Part shown: positions 9,026 to 19,006 of the stretch, piece by piece
Layout: every line of letters starts with the position of its first letter
How positions within the stretch are numbered: the first letter of the stretch is position 1
NCBI RefSeq assembly: GCF_002288225.1
Contig: NZ_CP016777.1
Coordinates: 1,054,001-1,118,000, forward strand
Reading direction: 5' to 3'
DNA from: Candidatus Planktophila dulcis
GTDB taxonomy: Bacteria; Actinomycetota; Actinomycetes; Nanopelagicales; Nanopelagicaceae
DNA length: 64,000 nucleotides
Position numbers and translations under genes: made by a program
Notes under the pieces: model-generated
What the model was told of the DNA's origin: nothing
Databases searched by the model: none
Seen by the model: the letters and a program-made list of their open reading frames with translations, nothing else

Positions 9026-9694
9026 CTAGTGAAGTTGGCTATCAGATGGAAAGAAGCGATCGATTGCGATGATGAGGACCAAGAGAGCGCCGCCTAGTAG
9101 TAGCCCTCCAAATAAATCCAAGAACCAATGAGTATTACGAAGAAGTGAGACCACACAGACAGTCAAAGCTAGGAGTCCCACACCAGCACTCGCAAGGCGT
9201 CCGTTATATCTATCCACATGCGCATATCGATAAATCAGATATGCAACAACGCCCCAGATGAAGATTGCATTGGAAGCATGCCCACTGGGATATGACATCC
9301 CTCCTGCATGCAAAATATCAAAACCATCGCGAGGCTTTGTGCGACCTAACCCATATTTAAATGCACCGACAACAACATTGAGTGAGATGAAAGATAGGAG
9401 GCCGAGATTGATTGGTCTCCACGTCTTAAAACGTCGGGATATATAGAGAGCGACAATCAGGAGTGCAATGCCTGAGACACCGCGCAGACCCAGATCATCA
9501 AGGCGGCGAACAATGAAACCGACAGTTCCTGTAAATCGTGGGTGTTCGAGTTCACTGAGTTCGCGATCGATGCGGACCATAAATCCATCGGTAAGAACTT
9601 GATAGGTAATAAAGAGGTAACCTGCAAAGAGGCTCGCAGACCACTTGAGTGCGCGGCGCATCTGACGGTGGCGATGATCGAGAACTGTTGGCAT
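9026..9694 (-). CDS. PAP2-family membrane phosphatase
   Basis: A membrane protein of 222 residues with about five or six hydrophobic segments and a PAP2 active site on the outer face. The central motif PSGH is at 136-139. The first motif is KYGLGRTKP (Lys113 to Pro121), where the usual Arg-Pro is Lys-Pro. In the third motif His189 and Asp193 are present (HWFLD), but the arginine normally six residues before the histidine is serine. Such enzymes dephosphorylate undecaprenyl-PP, phosphatidate or similar lipids. It lies two bases after glmS and before acpS, so a role in envelope lipid or carrier recycling is plausible but not shown. Confidence 0.85.
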   Translation of the reverse strand: MPTVLDHRHRQMRRALKWSASLFAGYLFITYQVLTDGFMVRIDRELSELEHPRFTGTVGFIVRRLDDLGLRGVSGIALLIVALYISRRFKTWRPINLGLLSFISLNVVVGAFKYGLGRTKPRDGFDILHAGGMSYPSGHASNAIFIWGVVAYLIYRYAHVDRYNGRLASAGVGLLALTVCVVSLLRNTHWFLDLFGGLLLGGALLVLIIAIDRFFPSDSQLH

Positions 9695-9696
9695 GG

Positions 9697-11535
9697 TTAT
9701 TCGACGGTGACTGATTTAGCGAGATTACGTGGCTGATCGACATCATTTCCACGAGCGACAGCGATTTCATAAGCAAATACTTGAAGTGGAACGGTTGCAA
9801 GAACTGGTTGAAATAGTGGGGAGGCGACAGGAATACGAATGATGTGCTCTGCGCCAATAACTTCAGCACCTTCGGGCGCAATTACGATCACGCGAGCACC
9901 ACGTGCCTTCACCTCTTGAATATTGCTCAGCATCTTCTCATCAAGTGCATGCTCATCCTTTGTTGGAAGGATTGCAATCACTGCAGTTCCTTCTTCAATG
10001 AGAGCAATAGGACCGTGCTTAAGTTCTCCGCCTGCAAAACCTTCAGCATGGATATAGGCAAGCTCTTTGAGCTTGAGCGCACCTTCTAGGGCTACTGGGT
10101 ATTCAATCCCGCGACCTAAGAAGAGAACAGTGTTGTCCTTTGCAAATTTACGAGTTAATTCACGAAGTGGCTCAATAGTTTCAAGAATCTGTTCAACCTG
10201 TCCTGGTAGCTCAAGCATTTCGGTATAGAGGCTCTTGACCTGTGCATCGGTGAGTGTGCCGCGCACCTGTGCCAACTTAAGACCGATGAGATAGACAGCA
10301 ACAATCTGTGTAAGAAAAGCCTTAGTGGAAGCAACAGCAATTTCAGGGCCAGCATGTGTATAGAGAACAGCATCTGATTCACGTGGAATCGTTGAAGAGT
10401 TTGTATTGCAGACTGCGAGTACTCGAGCACCTGCTGCCTTTGCATGGCGCACAGCCATCAGTAGATCCATCGTTTCACCTGATTGTGAAATAGCAATCAC
10501 AAGTGAATCTTTATCAACGATGGGGTCGCGATAGCGATACTCAGATGCAATCTCAACATCAACAGGAACTTTTGCCCACTTTTCAATTGCATACTTTGCA
10601 ACCATTCCAGCGTGATAAGCAGTTCCGCAGGCAATGACTGAGATGCGCTTAATCTTCTTCATTTCATCATCACTCATATGTAGCTCATCGAGTTGGATCT
10701 GATTGTTATCGCTCAAGCGACCAATCAAAGTATCTGCAATCGCCTTAGGCTGATCGAAGATCTCCTTCAACATAAAGTGGGAAAAGCCACCCTTTTGCGC
10801 AGCAGCTGCATCCCACGTAATTTCATACTCTTTCAAGGCCAGCACCTTGCCATCTAGGTCGCAGATAGCAATACCTTCAGGAGTGATAGTCACAACTTCA
10901 TCTTGGCCAAGTTCAACAGCGCGCTTTGTGTAATCGATAAAGGCTGCAACATCTGATGCCAAGAAGTTCTCACCATCACCGAGGCCAGCAACAAGTGGTG
11001 AATTGCGGCGCACACCGACAATTGTCTGTGGTGCATCGGCATGAATTGCAAGGAGAGTAAAGGAGCCGCGAAGACGCTTGACTGCAGCTCTCATCGCAGC
11101 TGTTAAGTCACCTTTATATTCTTTGCGAAGTTCAGAGAGCAGGTGAGCCACAGATTCTGTATCAGTCTCTGATTCAAACTTATGGCCACGCTTTTCAAGT
11201 TCTGCTTTGAGCTCTGAGTAATTCTCAATGATGCCGTTGTGAATAACAGCAAGCTTGCCTTCGTTATCAAGATGCGGGTGGGCATTGCGATCTGTTGGTC
11301 CACCGTGGGTTGCCCAACGTGTGTGGCCAATACCTGAGTGAACGGTCGGAAGATTTGCAGGTAGTGCACCTTCAAGGTTTGCTAGCTTTCCTGCGCGCTT
11401 TTCTACAAATAAAGATGTGCCGGTGCCGAGTGCAATACCTGCTGAGTCATATCCTCGATATTCAAGTCGGCGAAGTCCTTCAACGATGGGCGTGAATGCA
11501 GATTGTGGTCCTGTGTAACCCACGATTCCGCACAC
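9697..11535 (-). CDS. glmS: Glucosamine-fructose-6-phosphate aminotransferase
   Basis: Makes glucosamine-6-phosphate from fructose-6-phosphate and glutamine, the first step to UDP-GlcNAc. The 612-residue protein has the N-terminal nucleophile Cys2 (MCGIVGYTG), the glutaminase motifs HTRWATHG and HNGIIENY, then two SIS sugar-isomerase domains (VIAISQSGETMD) and the C-terminal LAKSVTVE tail. It follows glmM by 3 nt. No glmS ribozyme-like space exists upstream, so control is probably at the operon level. Confidence 0.97.
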   Translation of the reverse strand: MCGIVGYTGPQSAFTPIVEGLRRLEYRGYDSAGIALGTGTSLFVEKRAGKLANLEGALPANLPTVHSGIGHTRWATHGGPTDRNAHPHLDNEGKLAVIHNGIIENYSELKAELEKRGHKFESETDTESVAHLLSELRKEYKGDLTAAMRAAVKRLRGSFTLLAIHADAPQTIVGVRRNSPLVAGLGDGENFLASDVAAFIDYTKRAVELGQDEVVTITPEGIAICDLDGKVLALKEYEITWDAAAAQKGGFSHFMLKEIFDQPKAIADTLIGRLSDNNQIQLDELHMSDDEMKKIKRISVIACGTAYHAGMVAKYAIEKWAKVPVDVEIASEYRYRDPIVDKDSLVIAISQSGETMDLLMAVRHAKAAGARVLAVCNTNSSTIPRESDAVLYTHAGPEIAVASTKAFLTQIVAVYLIGLKLAQVRGTLTDAQVKSLYTEMLELPGQVEQILETIEPLRELTRKFAKDNTVLFLGRGIEYPVALEGALKLKELAYIHAEGFAGGELKHGPIALIEEGTAVIAILPTKDEHALDEKMLSNIQEVKARGARVIVIAPEGAEVIGAEHIIRIPVASPLFQPVLATVPLQVFAYEIAVARGNDVDQPRNLAKSVTVE

Positions 11536-11538
11536 GAA

Positions 11539-12885
11539 TTAGTTCCCCAGTTCTGCCTTAACGGTTGCAGCAAGTGATGCTGCGATTTCTTGTGCAAGGT
11601 TATCACTCGAGGCTTCGACCATGACTCGAATGAGAGGTTCTGTGCCTGATGCGCGAAGTAATACTCGACCATCACTGCCCAGAATTGCTTCAGCTTTGGC
11701 AACAGCATCGGTAATTGCCTTAGATGTTGCAAGCTTGTCTTTAGCAACATTAGGAACGTTAATCAATACTTGAGGAAAACGCTTCATCGTTGCAGCAAGA
11801 TCTGCCAAAGACTTCTTAGTGCGAACGACCTCTTGAGCTAATTGAAGAGCGGTAAGGATTCCATCTCCTGTGTTGGCAAACTCGCGCATAATCAGGTGGC
11901 CAGATTGTTCCCCGCCTAATGAGAAATCACCTTCGAGCATCTTCTCAAGAACATAGCGATCGCCCACAGCTGTGGTGATGACTTCAATGCCAGCTTCTTT
12001 CATCGCATGCATAAATCCAAGGTTGCTCATCACTGTGCCAATGATGGTGTTGGACTTCAGTGCACCGCGCTCTTTAAATCCACGAGCGAGAATTGTCATG
12101 ATGGCATCGCCATCAATCACATTTCCCTGTGCATCAACTGCAAGGCAGCGGTCTGCATCTCCATCATGGGCAATACCAAAGTCAGCACCTTCTTTAAGAA
12201 CGCGTGCCTGTAAATCTTCAAGGTGAGTTGATCCACAATTCTCATTGATATTCCACCCATCAGGTGTGTGATGGATGGCAATGACTGTGGCTCCTGCCTT
12301 CTCATAGGCAAGAGGTCCCACAACTGAAGATGCACCATTGGCACAATCAATAACAATCTTTAAACCATTAAGTGGAGTTGAAACTGATGCAAGCAGGTGG
12401 CTGACATAGCGATCACGAGCTGTCTTATCAAAGGTAATGCGACCAACATCGCGTCCTGTGGGACGAGTCCATGGCTCACCCATACGCTTTTCAATCGCAG
12501 CTTCAATTGCATCATCGAGCTTTCCACCACCGCGTGAGAACAACTTAATTCCATTATCTGGCATTGGATTATGTGATGCTGAAATCATCACACCAAGATC
12601 GGCGCCAGATTCACCCACAAGATAAGCAATAGCTGGTGTGGGAAGAACTCCGACGCGATAAACATCAACGCCAGCACTTGCAAGACCTGCAGCAACTGCT
12701 GCCTCTAGAAATTCTCCTGATGCGCGTGAATCTTGACCGACGATTGCACGTGGGCGCTTGCCCTTATTAGAAGATGATTCAACGAGGATATGAGCTGCAG
12801 CTACTGCAACATCAACAGCGATTTCTGCTGTGAGAGTCTGCCCGTTTGCTAAACCACGAATCCCGTCTGTTCCAAAGAGAGCCAT
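11539..12885 (-). CDS. glmM: Phosphoglucosamine mutase
   Basis: Converts GlcN-6-P to GlcN-1-P. The 448-residue protein has the phosphoserine loop ISASHNPMPDNG with Ser104 as the phosphorylated residue, the metal-binding loop DGDADR and the C-terminal phosphate-binding RASGTEPLIRVM. ATG at 12885 has an AAAGGAG ribosome-binding site. It is 48 nt after rpsI and 3 nt before glmS, the standard actinobacterial order rplM-rpsI-glmM. Confidence 0.97.
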   Translation of the reverse strand: MALFGTDGIRGLANGQTLTAEIAVDVAVAAAHILVESSSNKGKRPRAIVGQDSRASGEFLEAAVAAGLASAGVDVYRVGVLPTPAIAYLVGESGADLGVMISASHNPMPDNGIKLFSRGGGKLDDAIEAAIEKRMGEPWTRPTGRDVGRITFDKTARDRYVSHLLASVSTPLNGLKIVIDCANGASSVVGPLAYEKAGATVIAIHHTPDGWNINENCGSTHLEDLQARVLKEGADFGIAHDGDADRCLAVDAQGNVIDGDAIMTILARGFKERGALKSNTIIGTVMSNLGFMHAMKEAGIEVITTAVGDRYVLEKMLEGDFSLGGEQSGHLIMREFANTGDGILTALQLAQEVVRTKKSLADLAATMKRFPQVLINVPNVAKDKLATSKAITDAVAKAEAILGSDGRVLLRASGTEPLIRVMVEASSDNLAQEIAASLAATVKAELGN

Positions 12886-12933
12886 AAAAACTCCTTTACT
12901 GCAGGAACAAACGGGATATCGAGATAAAAAGAA

Positions 12934-13419
12934 TTAACGCTTTGAGTACTGTGAACGCTTACGCGCCTTCTTCAGACCGTACTTCTTACGTTCGATAACG
13001 CGAGCATCGCGCTTGAGGAAGCCAGCCTTCTTAAGAGCTGGACGGTTTGCCTCTGTGTCGATCTCATTCAATGAACGAGCAACGCCAAGACGTAGTGCGC
13101 CAGCCTGACCTGAAACTCCACCACCGTTGATGCGTGCAAATACATCGTATGTATTTTCGGCACCTACTGTGCGAAATGGTTCAGAGACGAGCTGTTGGTG
13201 AACCTTATTTGGGAAGTAACCATCAAGAGTCTTGCCGTTAACTACCCAGCGACCTGTGCCTGGTACGAGGCGAACGCGAGCAACTGCTTCCTTACGGCGA
13301 CCTGTTCCAGCACCTGGTGCTGTGATTGCCTTGCGGTTAGTTGCAGCCGCTGGTGTTGATGAAGAGTAAGAAGTAGGTGTCTCTGTCTCGTCGATCTCGT
13401 TAAAAGTTGTATCTGACAT
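12934..13419 (-). CDS. rpsI: 30S ribosomal protein S9
   Basis: S9 reaches the P-site tRNA with its basic C-terminal tail, here RKRSQYSKR. The conserved core starts at about residue 41 with [14 protein letters not shown], and [17 protein letters not shown] is the other hallmark. An acidic, Ser/Thr-rich N-terminal extension of about 40 residues is typical of actinobacteria and gives a 161-residue protein. It lies 17 nt after rplM in the same transcript. Confidence 0.97.
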   Translation of the reverse strand: MSDTTFNEIDETETPTSYSSSTPAAATNRKAITAPGAGTGRRKEAVARVRLVPGTGRWVVNGKTLDGYFPNKVHQQLVSEPFRTVGAENTYDVFARINGGGVSGQAGALRLGVARSLNEIDTEANRPALKKAGFLKRDARVIERKKYGLKKARKRSQYSKR

Positions 13420-13436
13420 ATTTATTTACTTATCCC

Positions 13437-13889
13437 TTACTTCGCTACTTGAGAAACTTGAGTGAAAACATATGGTGTTGGAGCTTGTGCAGCATGTGGA
13501 TGCTCTGGACCTGCATAGACCTTGAGCTTTGATGCAACCTGTGCGCCAAGACGGTTCTTAGGAAGCATTCCCTTAATTGCCTTTTCAACTGCGCGTGTTG
13601 GGTGCTTCTCCATCAATTCTCCGTAGACAGTTGATGTAAGACCGCCTGGGAAACCTGAGTGGTGGTGTGCAAACTTTGTTGTTGTCTTTGTTCCAGAGAG
13701 TGCGATCTTCTCTGCATTGATTACGATGACGAAGTCACCCATATCCATGTGTGGGGCGAATGTCGCCTTGTGCTTACCGCGAAGAAGAACTGCAGCGTGA
13801 GTTGCTAGACGACCGAGCACAACATCTTGTGCATCGATGACGTGCCACTTACGGACGGCGTCGCCTGCCTTTGGGCTATATGTACGCAT
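13437..13889 (-). CDS. rplM: 50S ribosomal protein L13
   Basis: L13 is an early 23S rRNA assembly protein. The 150-residue protein shows [16 protein letters not shown] at the start, [12 protein letters not shown] in the middle and GMLPKNRLG toward the end, all diagnostic. ATG at 13889 follows an AAGAAGG ribosome-binding site nine bases away. It is the first gene of a long transcript through rpsI, glmM, glmS, acpS and alr; a candidate promoter lies at 13961-13990. Confidence 0.97.
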   Translation of the reverse strand: MRTYSPKAGDAVRKWHVIDAQDVVLGRLATHAAVLLRGKHKATFAPHMDMGDFVIVINAEKIALSGTKTTTKFAHHHSGFPGGLTSTVYGELMEKHPTRAVEKAIKGMLPKNRLGAQVASKLKVYAGPEHPHAAQAPTPYVFTQVSQVAK

Positions 13890-13960
13890 GCTTTATTACC
13901 TTCTTCTTCTTCAGTTGAGCTTGGACTTACCGAGTAGCACCTCGCTGGTGCAGGAGTGGA

Positions 13961-13990
13961 ACTTTACCTTTCATGCGGGGGGTGGGTCAA
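13961..13990 (-). promoter_or_regulatory. rplM: Candidate rplM promoter
   Basis: On the minus strand, TTGACC (13985-13990), an 18-base spacer and TAAAGT (13961-13966). The spacer starts CACCCCCCGC, the C-run element shared with other promoters here. The predicted start leaves a leader of about 65 nt before rplM. Confidence 0.5.
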
Positions 13991-14010
13991 AATGGCCTCA
14001 AAACCCCCGC
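13975..14010 (-). terminator. GC-rich inverted repeat between the ABC-F gene and rplM
   Basis: GCGGGGGT and ACCCCCCGC arms (14003-14010 and 13975-13983) can pair on the minus strand. They lie just after the ABC-F stop but lack a following U-tract, and they flank the candidate rplM -35 box, so the structure may be a weak terminator, an operator or both. Confidence 0.35.
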
Positions 14011-14022
14011 GTAGACCAAGGG

Positions 14023-15624
14023 CTAGAAATCAAAGACCGGCTCTGGGGACTCATAGACCTGGCCATCTGCCCCAAAGACCAAGAATCGGTTAAATCCTCG
14101 GGTAAACCAGCGATCGTGGGTCACAGAGAGAACAGTTCCTTCATAGTGATCGAGAGCATGTTCAAGAGATTCAGCACTGGCCAAATCTAGGTTATCTGTT
14201 GGTTCATCAAGAAGGAGCAGTGTCGAACCTGAAAGTTCGAGTAACAAGATTTGAAAGCGCGCTTGTTGTCCCCCAGATAACGATGTGAACTTCTGCTCTG
14301 CCTGTTTATCAATTTCATACTTACGTAGCACGCTCTTGGCAGGCCCTAACTGCAAGGAATATGTCTCCCAGAGAATTTCCAAAAGTGATTTACCTTCAAA
14401 CTCTGGGTGTGAATGAGTCTGAGCAAAGTATCCAATCTCAACGCGCGCTCCCACCTTGAAATTGCCTGCATATTTAACAGTTGTATCCCCCGAAATCATT
14501 CGGAAGAAGTGAGATTTTCCTGTGCCGTTTTTACCAAGAACTGCGATGCGGTCGCCGAAGAAGACTTCAAAGTTAAAGGGCTCTGTCAGATTCGCTATTG
14601 CCACATTTTCAAAGGTGAGAGCACGAAGTCCTGTGCGACCACCACGCAGCCCCACCTTCACATCTTGTTCCACAGGTGGTGCTTCAGGTGCTCCCGCTTC
14701 TTCAAATTTACGAAGTCGCGTCTGCATCGCATGATACTTACTTGCCATTGCAGGAGAGTTTGCTGCTTGAACTTGCAAAGTCTTTACTAACTCAATTAAC
14801 TTCTGATGAGCTTCTTCCCAACGTAAGAGAAGTTCGGCAAAACGCTCATTACGAGCCTTTCTAGCGGCGTGCCACGTGTCGAATTTTGCTCCATGCACCC
14901 ACGCTGAATTTCCAAAGACGCCCTGTTCCAGTGCCACAATGCGTGTTGCAGTGTTTTGTAGCAGTTCGCGATCGTGGCTAATAAAGAGAACTGATTTCTT
15001 GGTCTCACCAATGACTTTTTCAAGCCATCGCTTTGATGGAACATCCAGATAGTTATCTGGCTCATCAAGGAGCAGCACTTCTTCAGGTCCTTCAAGCAGT
15101 GCTCGTAAAACAAGCTTCTTCTGCTCTCCCCCTGAGAGAGTATTTACTTTGCGGTCTGCAACCTCATCAAAAGTCTTCCCAAGCATCTCTGTGCAGCACT
15201 TATCCCAAATAACTTCGAATTCATATCCACCGCAATCGCCCCACTCGATAATTGATTGCGCATAGGCCATCTGGCTCTTCTCAGAATCATCTTCATTCAT
15301 CTCTTTTTCGGTAGCAATAATCTTTGCTGCAGCTTCGCGAATACGTGGGGGCGCTACAGAGATGAGAATTTCGCGCACAGTAGTTTCATCGCGCACAGAA
15401 CCGATGAACTGACGCATAACACCAAGACCGCCTGTGATTGCAACGCTGCCTTCATCAGGAGAGATATCCCCACAAATCATTCTCACCAACGTTGTCTTGC
15501 CTGATCCATTAGGACCAATCAGCGCAACCTTTGCTCCATCACCAACGCGGAATGAAACATCGTTGAGCAATACACGACCATCAGAGAGCGAGTATTCAAC
15601 GGCTGAGACATCAATATGCCCCAT
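14023..15624 (-). CDS. ABC-F family ribosome-associated ATPase
   Basis: A soluble tandem ABC protein without membrane domains, 533 residues. The first ATPase has Walker A GPNGSGKTT at about 37-45, signature LSGGEQKK and LLLDEPDNYLD. The second has GKNGTGKSH, LSGGQQAR and LLLDEPTDNLDL. The inter-domain linker (near 245-320) is helical and charged, as in ABC-F factors that enter the ribosomal E-site. It could be a housekeeping translation factor or an antibiotic-protection type; family position cannot be settled by eye. The ATG overlaps the truA stop as TAATG, so it belongs to the rplQ-truA transcript. Confidence 0.88.
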   Translation of the reverse strand: MGHIDVSAVEYSLSDGRVLLNDVSFRVGDGAKVALIGPNGSGKTTLVRMICGDISPDEGSVAITGGLGVMRQFIGSVRDETTVREILISVAPPRIREAAAKIIATEKEMNEDDSEKSQMAYAQSIIEWGDCGGYEFEVIWDKCCTEMLGKTFDEVADRKVNTLSGGEQKKLVLRALLEGPEEVLLLDEPDNYLDVPSKRWLEKVIGETKKSVLFISHDRELLQNTATRIVALEQGVFGNSAWVHGAKFDTWHAARKARNERFAELLLRWEEAHQKLIELVKTLQVQAANSPAMASKYHAMQTRLRKFEEAGAPEAPPVEQDVKVGLRGGRTGLRALTFENVAIANLTEPFNFEVFFGDRIAVLGKNGTGKSHFFRMISGDTTVKYAGNFKVGARVEIGYFAQTHSHPEFEGKSLLEILWETYSLQLGPAKSVLRKYEIDKQAEQKFTSLSGGQQARFQILLLELSGSTLLLLDEPTDNLDLASAESLEHALDHYEGTVLSVTHDRWFTRGFNRFLVFGADGQVYESPEPVFDF

Positions 15625-16472
15625 TAATCGCTGCCATCTCTCTTAGCTACAGTAATTTTTGCCCGCTCAAGAAGCTGATCATCACTTGGATAATCCACTT
15701 GGTAGAGAGTCAGGCCGCGAGCAGGAAATACCAATGAATCAGAGACTCGCTCTTTATTAGCCAATAACTCTGCAATCCAACTCGGCTCTTTACGCCCATC
15801 TGCCACACAGACAACTGCCCCCACAAGATTGCGCACCATCGAATAACAGAAAGCATCAGCGACGATATCTGCCACCAGCACGCCATCATCTGTGCGCTTC
15901 CATTCATACTTTTCAAGGGAGCGAATCGTTGTGCTGCCCTCTCGGAATTTACAGAATGCTGCAAAATCATGGTGGCCAAGGACAAGCTTGCTTGCCTCAT
16001 TCATACGATCGACATCTAGTGGTCGATACCAGGATGCAACATCGTTTCGGGTAAGAGGCGGAATCACATCATTGTTATCGATCAACTTATAGACGTAGTG
16101 GCGGCGCAGCGCTGAGAAGCGCGCATGAAAGCCGCTCGGTGCATCAGTAATAGACATGATGCGCACATCTTCATCGAGGATGCGGTTGAGTTTGTATCGA
16201 AAATCTATGTAGTTAAGTTCGCCATCAAAGATCGCATCAGGAACATCAACATGGATAACTTGGCCTGTGGCATGCACACCAGCATCAGTGCGGCCTGCAA
16301 CGATGGATTCTGTATCTACTCGCGAAATACGTGAGATTGCTTCTTCGACGAGATCTTGAATGGTGCGACGATCAGGTTGGGCGCCCCACCCATAGAAGTT
16401 GGTGCCGTCATATGCGATATCAATGCGTAAACGACGAAACCCACTCTCGGGATGGAGAGTGGGTTTGGCCAT
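15624..16472 (-). CDS. truA: tRNA pseudouridine synthase A
   Basis: Forms pseudouridine at positions 38-40 of tRNA anticodon stems. The catalytic Asp63 lies in GRTDAGVHATGQVIH, and FHARFSALRRHYVY and FCYSMVRNLVGAVV are further family motifs. It is 282 residues long, close to the family norm. It lies 27 nt after rplQ, the usual actinobacterial neighbour, and overlaps the ABC-F gene. Confidence 0.96.
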   Translation of the reverse strand: MAKPTLHPESGFRRLRIDIAYDGTNFYGWGAQPDRRTIQDLVEEAISRISRVDTESIVAGRTDAGVHATGQVIHVDVPDAIFDGELNYIDFRYKLNRILDEDVRIMSITDAPSGFHARFSALRRHYVYKLIDNNDVIPPLTRNDVASWYRPLDVDRMNEASKLVLGHHDFAAFCKFREGSTTIRSLEKYEWKRTDDGVLVADIVADAFCYSMVRNLVGAVVCVADGRKEPSWIAELLANKERVSDSLVFPARGLTLYQVDYPSDDQLLERAKITVAKRDGSD

Positions 16473-16499
16473 AAGAATTACGCTATTGGAACGTACGGA

Positions 16500-16859
16500 T
16501 TACTTCTCTGTTACGAGTTCGATTACTGCCATAGGAGCGTTATCGCCCTTACGTGGACCGATCTTTGTAATACGTGTGTATCCACCTTCGCGGTTAGCAA
16601 ATGTTGGAGCGATTACTGTAAAGAGGTTGTGAACAACGCTCTTGTTAGCAATACGTGCCATCACTTGGCGACGAGCTGGAAGGTCACCCTTCTTACCGAA
16701 TGTGATCAACTTTTCAGCAAGTGGACGAAGTCGCTTCGCCTTTGCCTCTGTAGTTGTGATCTTTCCGTGCTCGAACAACTGCTCAGCAAGAGTACGAAGA
16801 ATCAAGCGCTCGTGTGATGGGCCTGAACCCAGACGAGGACCTTTAGTTGGCTTTGGCAT
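16500..16859 (-). CDS. rplQ: 50S ribosomal protein L17
   Basis: L17 (119 residues) sits near the polypeptide exit tunnel. The start [22 protein letters not shown] and the central [19 protein letters not shown] are diagnostic parts of the family. The ATG has a GGGAGAAG ribosome-binding site. It lies 11 nt after rpoA in the alpha operon and before truA. Confidence 0.96.
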   Translation of the reverse strand: MPKPTKGPRLGSGPSHERLILRTLAEQLFEHGKITTTEAKAKRLRPLAEKLITFGKKGDLPARRQVMARIANKSVVHNLFTVIAPTFANREGGYTRITKIGPRKGDNAPMAVIELVTEK

Positions 16860-16870
16860 TGTCTTCTCCC

Positions 16871-17881
16871 TTATGCCTGATCTGCGTCAGCGAAGTCTTC
16901 ATCTGACACGTTGTAGTTCTGGTGTTGTGATGGATCGAAACCTGCTGGGCTGTCCTTAAGAGACATTCCCATTGATACAAGCTTCGCCTTGATCTCGTCG
17001 ATTGACTTAGATCCAAAGTTACGGATGTCGAGTAGGTCAGCCTCTGAACGGTTGACGAGCTCTCCCACTGTGTGAATGCCTTCGCGCTTCAAGCAGTTGT
17101 ATGAACGAACTGTGAGATCGAGATCTTCGATTGGAAGAGCAAGATCTGCAGCAAGGGCAGCATCCATAACAGATGGCCCCATCTCGATACCTTCAGCATC
17201 AAGATTGAGTTCGCGTGCAAGACCGAAGAGTTCAACAAGTGTCTTACCAGCTGATGCAACAGCATCACGTGGCTTCATTGATGGCTTTGTCTCGACATCA
17301 ACAACAAGACGATCGAAGTCTGTGCGCTGTTCAACGCGAGTTGCTTCAACCTTGTATGTAACCTTCAAAACTGGTGAATAGATTGAGTCAACAGGAATGC
17401 GACCAATCTCTGCTCCAGCTTGCTTGTTCTGAACTGCAGTCACGTAACCGCGACCGCGCTCAACTGTAAGTTCGATTTCTAGGTTTGCCTTGCCGTTCAG
17501 TGTTGCGATGTGGAGTTCAGGATTGTGAACTTCTACGCCACTTGGAACAGCAATATCAGCACCTGTGACAGCGCCTGCACCTGACTTGCGGATGTAGATA
17601 ACAGAAGGCTCATCGTTATCACTTGAAAGAACTAGGTTCTTAATGTTCAAGACGATATCTGTGAGGTCTTCCTTCACACCTTCAAGTGTTGTGAACTCGT
17701 GGAGAGCTCCAGCAACGCGAATGCTTGTCACTGCTGCACCTGGAATAGATGAAAGCAGAGTACGGCGCATTGAGTTGCCGAGTGTGTAGCCGAAACCTGG
17801 CTCAAGCGGTTCAATGATAAATCGTGAGCGGTTCTCGGAAATTACTTCTTCGCTAAGCGTTGGGCGTTGTGCAATTAGCAC
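16871..17881 (-). CDS. rpoA: RNA polymerase alpha subunit
   Basis: 336 residues. The N-terminal dimerisation domain carries [25 protein letters not shown], and the C-terminal domain that contacts UP elements and activators carries [18 protein letters not shown] and [15 protein letters not shown]. The start is GTG at 17881 with GAGGAG five bases upstream. It follows rpsD by 62 nt and precedes rplQ. Confidence 0.97.
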   Translation of the reverse strand: MLIAQRPTLSEEVISENRSRFIIEPLEPGFGYTLGNSMRRTLLSSIPGAAVTSIRVAGALHEFTTLEGVKEDLTDIVLNIKNLVLSSDNDEPSVIYIRKSGAGAVTGADIAVPSGVEVHNPELHIATLNGKANLEIELTVERGRGYVTAVQNKQAGAEIGRIPVDSIYSPVLKVTYKVEATRVEQRTDFDRLVVDVETKPSMKPRDAVASAGKTLVELFGLARELNLDAEGIEMGPSVMDAALAADLALPIEDLDLTVRSYNCLKREGIHTVGELVNRSEADLLDIRNFGSKSIDEIKAKLVSMGMSLKDSPAGFDPSQHQNYNVSDEDFADADQA

Positions 17882-17943
17882 TGGTGCTCCTCTTTCTTCT
17901 CGCGGAAATCCACTATTTGATTTCCTCTAGGGGGTAGAAAAAA

Positions 17944-18570
17944 TTACTTGCTGTAGAGCTCAACGATGAGCTGTTCTTGAACCTGTGTATCGATGATTGA
18001 TCGAGCAGGTACGCCGTGGATGATGATGCGCATCTGAGCTGCGACAACTTCCATCCACGCTGGAACAGACTTCTCACCGAACTCTGCGCTTGCGACGATA
18101 AATGGTGTGAGGTCGTGTGACTTTGGAAGAACATCGATGATGTCCATTGGAGTCACGCGGAATGAAGGAATGTTTACCTTCTTACCATTTACAAGGAAGT
18201 GACCGTGGCGAACCATCTGGCGCGCCATGTCACGTGACTTTGCAAATCCTGCGCGGAATACAACGTTATCGAGACGTGTCTCAAGGATGACGAGAAGGTT
18301 TTCACCAGTCTTGCCCTGCTTGCGGTTCGCCTCTTCGTAGTAACCACGGAACTGCTTTTCGAGAACACCGTAGATACGTGCGCACTTCTGCTTCTCACGC
18401 ATCTGCAATAGGTATTCAGATTCCTTTGAACGGCCGCGGCCGTGCTGCCCTGGTGGATAAGGACGTGATTCGATCGGACACTTTGGTCCATCGCACTTTG
18501 CGCCCTTAAGGAAGAGCTTTACTTTTTCGCGACGGCAACGCTTGCAGTCTGCTCCGGTATAACGAGCCAT
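17944..18570 (-). CDS. rpsD: 30S ribosomal protein S4, zinc-binding type
   Basis: S4 nucleates assembly of the 5' domain of 16S rRNA. This 208-residue protein has the zinc form: Cys9, Cys12, Cys26 and Cys31 in the N-terminus (DCKRCR then KCDGPKC). The S4 RNA-binding domain contains RLDNVVFRAGFAKSRDMARQMVRHGHFLVNG. ATG at 18570 has GGAAGGAAG upstream. It lies between rpsK and rpoA, as usual in the alpha operon. Confidence 0.97.
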   Translation of the reverse strand: MARYTGADCKRCRREKVKLFLKGAKCDGPKCPIESRPYPPGQHGRGRSKESEYLLQMREKQKCARIYGVLEKQFRGYYEEANRKQGKTGENLLVILETRLDNVVFRAGFAKSRDMARQMVRHGHFLVNGKKVNIPSFRVTPMDIIDVLPKSHDLTPFIVASAEFGEKSVPAWMEVVAAQMRIIIHGVPARSIIDTQVQEQLIVELYSK

Positions 18571-18586
18571 TTATTCTCTTCCTTCC

Positions 18587-19006
18587 TTAAACTCGACGAG
18601 GTTTCGGTGGGCGGCAGCCATTGTGTGGAGCTGGAGTTGTATCTGAGATAGCTCCAACTTCTAGGCCTGCTGCTTGCAATGAACGGATTGCAGTTTCGCG
18701 TCCGGAACCAGGTCCCTTTACGAATACATCTACCTTCTTGAGGCCGTGCTCCTGTGCGCGACGAGCTGCTGCTTCTGCGGCTAGCTGTGCTGCGAATGGA
18801 GTCGACTTACGTGAGCCCTTGAAACCTACTTGGCCAGATGAAGCCCAAGAGATAACAGCCCCTGTTGGATCTGTAATAGAGATGATTGTGTTGTTAAAGG
18901 TCGACTTAATAAAAGCCTTACCTACTGCAACGTTCTTCTTCTCTTTCTTACGAATTTTTACTTTGCCCTTTGCTGGGGCAGCAGTCTTTACCTTAGGAGC
19001 GGCCAT
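18587..19006 (-). CDS. rpsK: 30S ribosomal protein S11
   Basis: S11 (139 residues) lines the 30S platform near the E-site codon. [21 protein letters not shown] and the C-terminal [16 protein letters not shown] region are diagnostic. A basic N-terminal extension of about 20 residues ([13 protein letters not shown]) is actinobacterial in style. The ATG overlaps the rpsM stop as TAATG. Confidence 0.97.
   Translation of the reverse strand: MAAPKVKTAAPAKGKVKIRKKEKKNVAVGKAFIKSTFNNTIISITDPTGAVISWASSGQVGFKGSRKSTPFAAQLAAEAAARRAQEHGLKKVDVFVKGPGSGRETAIRSLQAAGLEVGAISDTTPAPHNGCRPPKPRRV

Noticed and set aside
9697-11600. A glmS ribozyme upstream of glmS
   Set aside because: Only 3 nt separate glmM from glmS, so there is no room, and the ribozyme belongs to other phyla.
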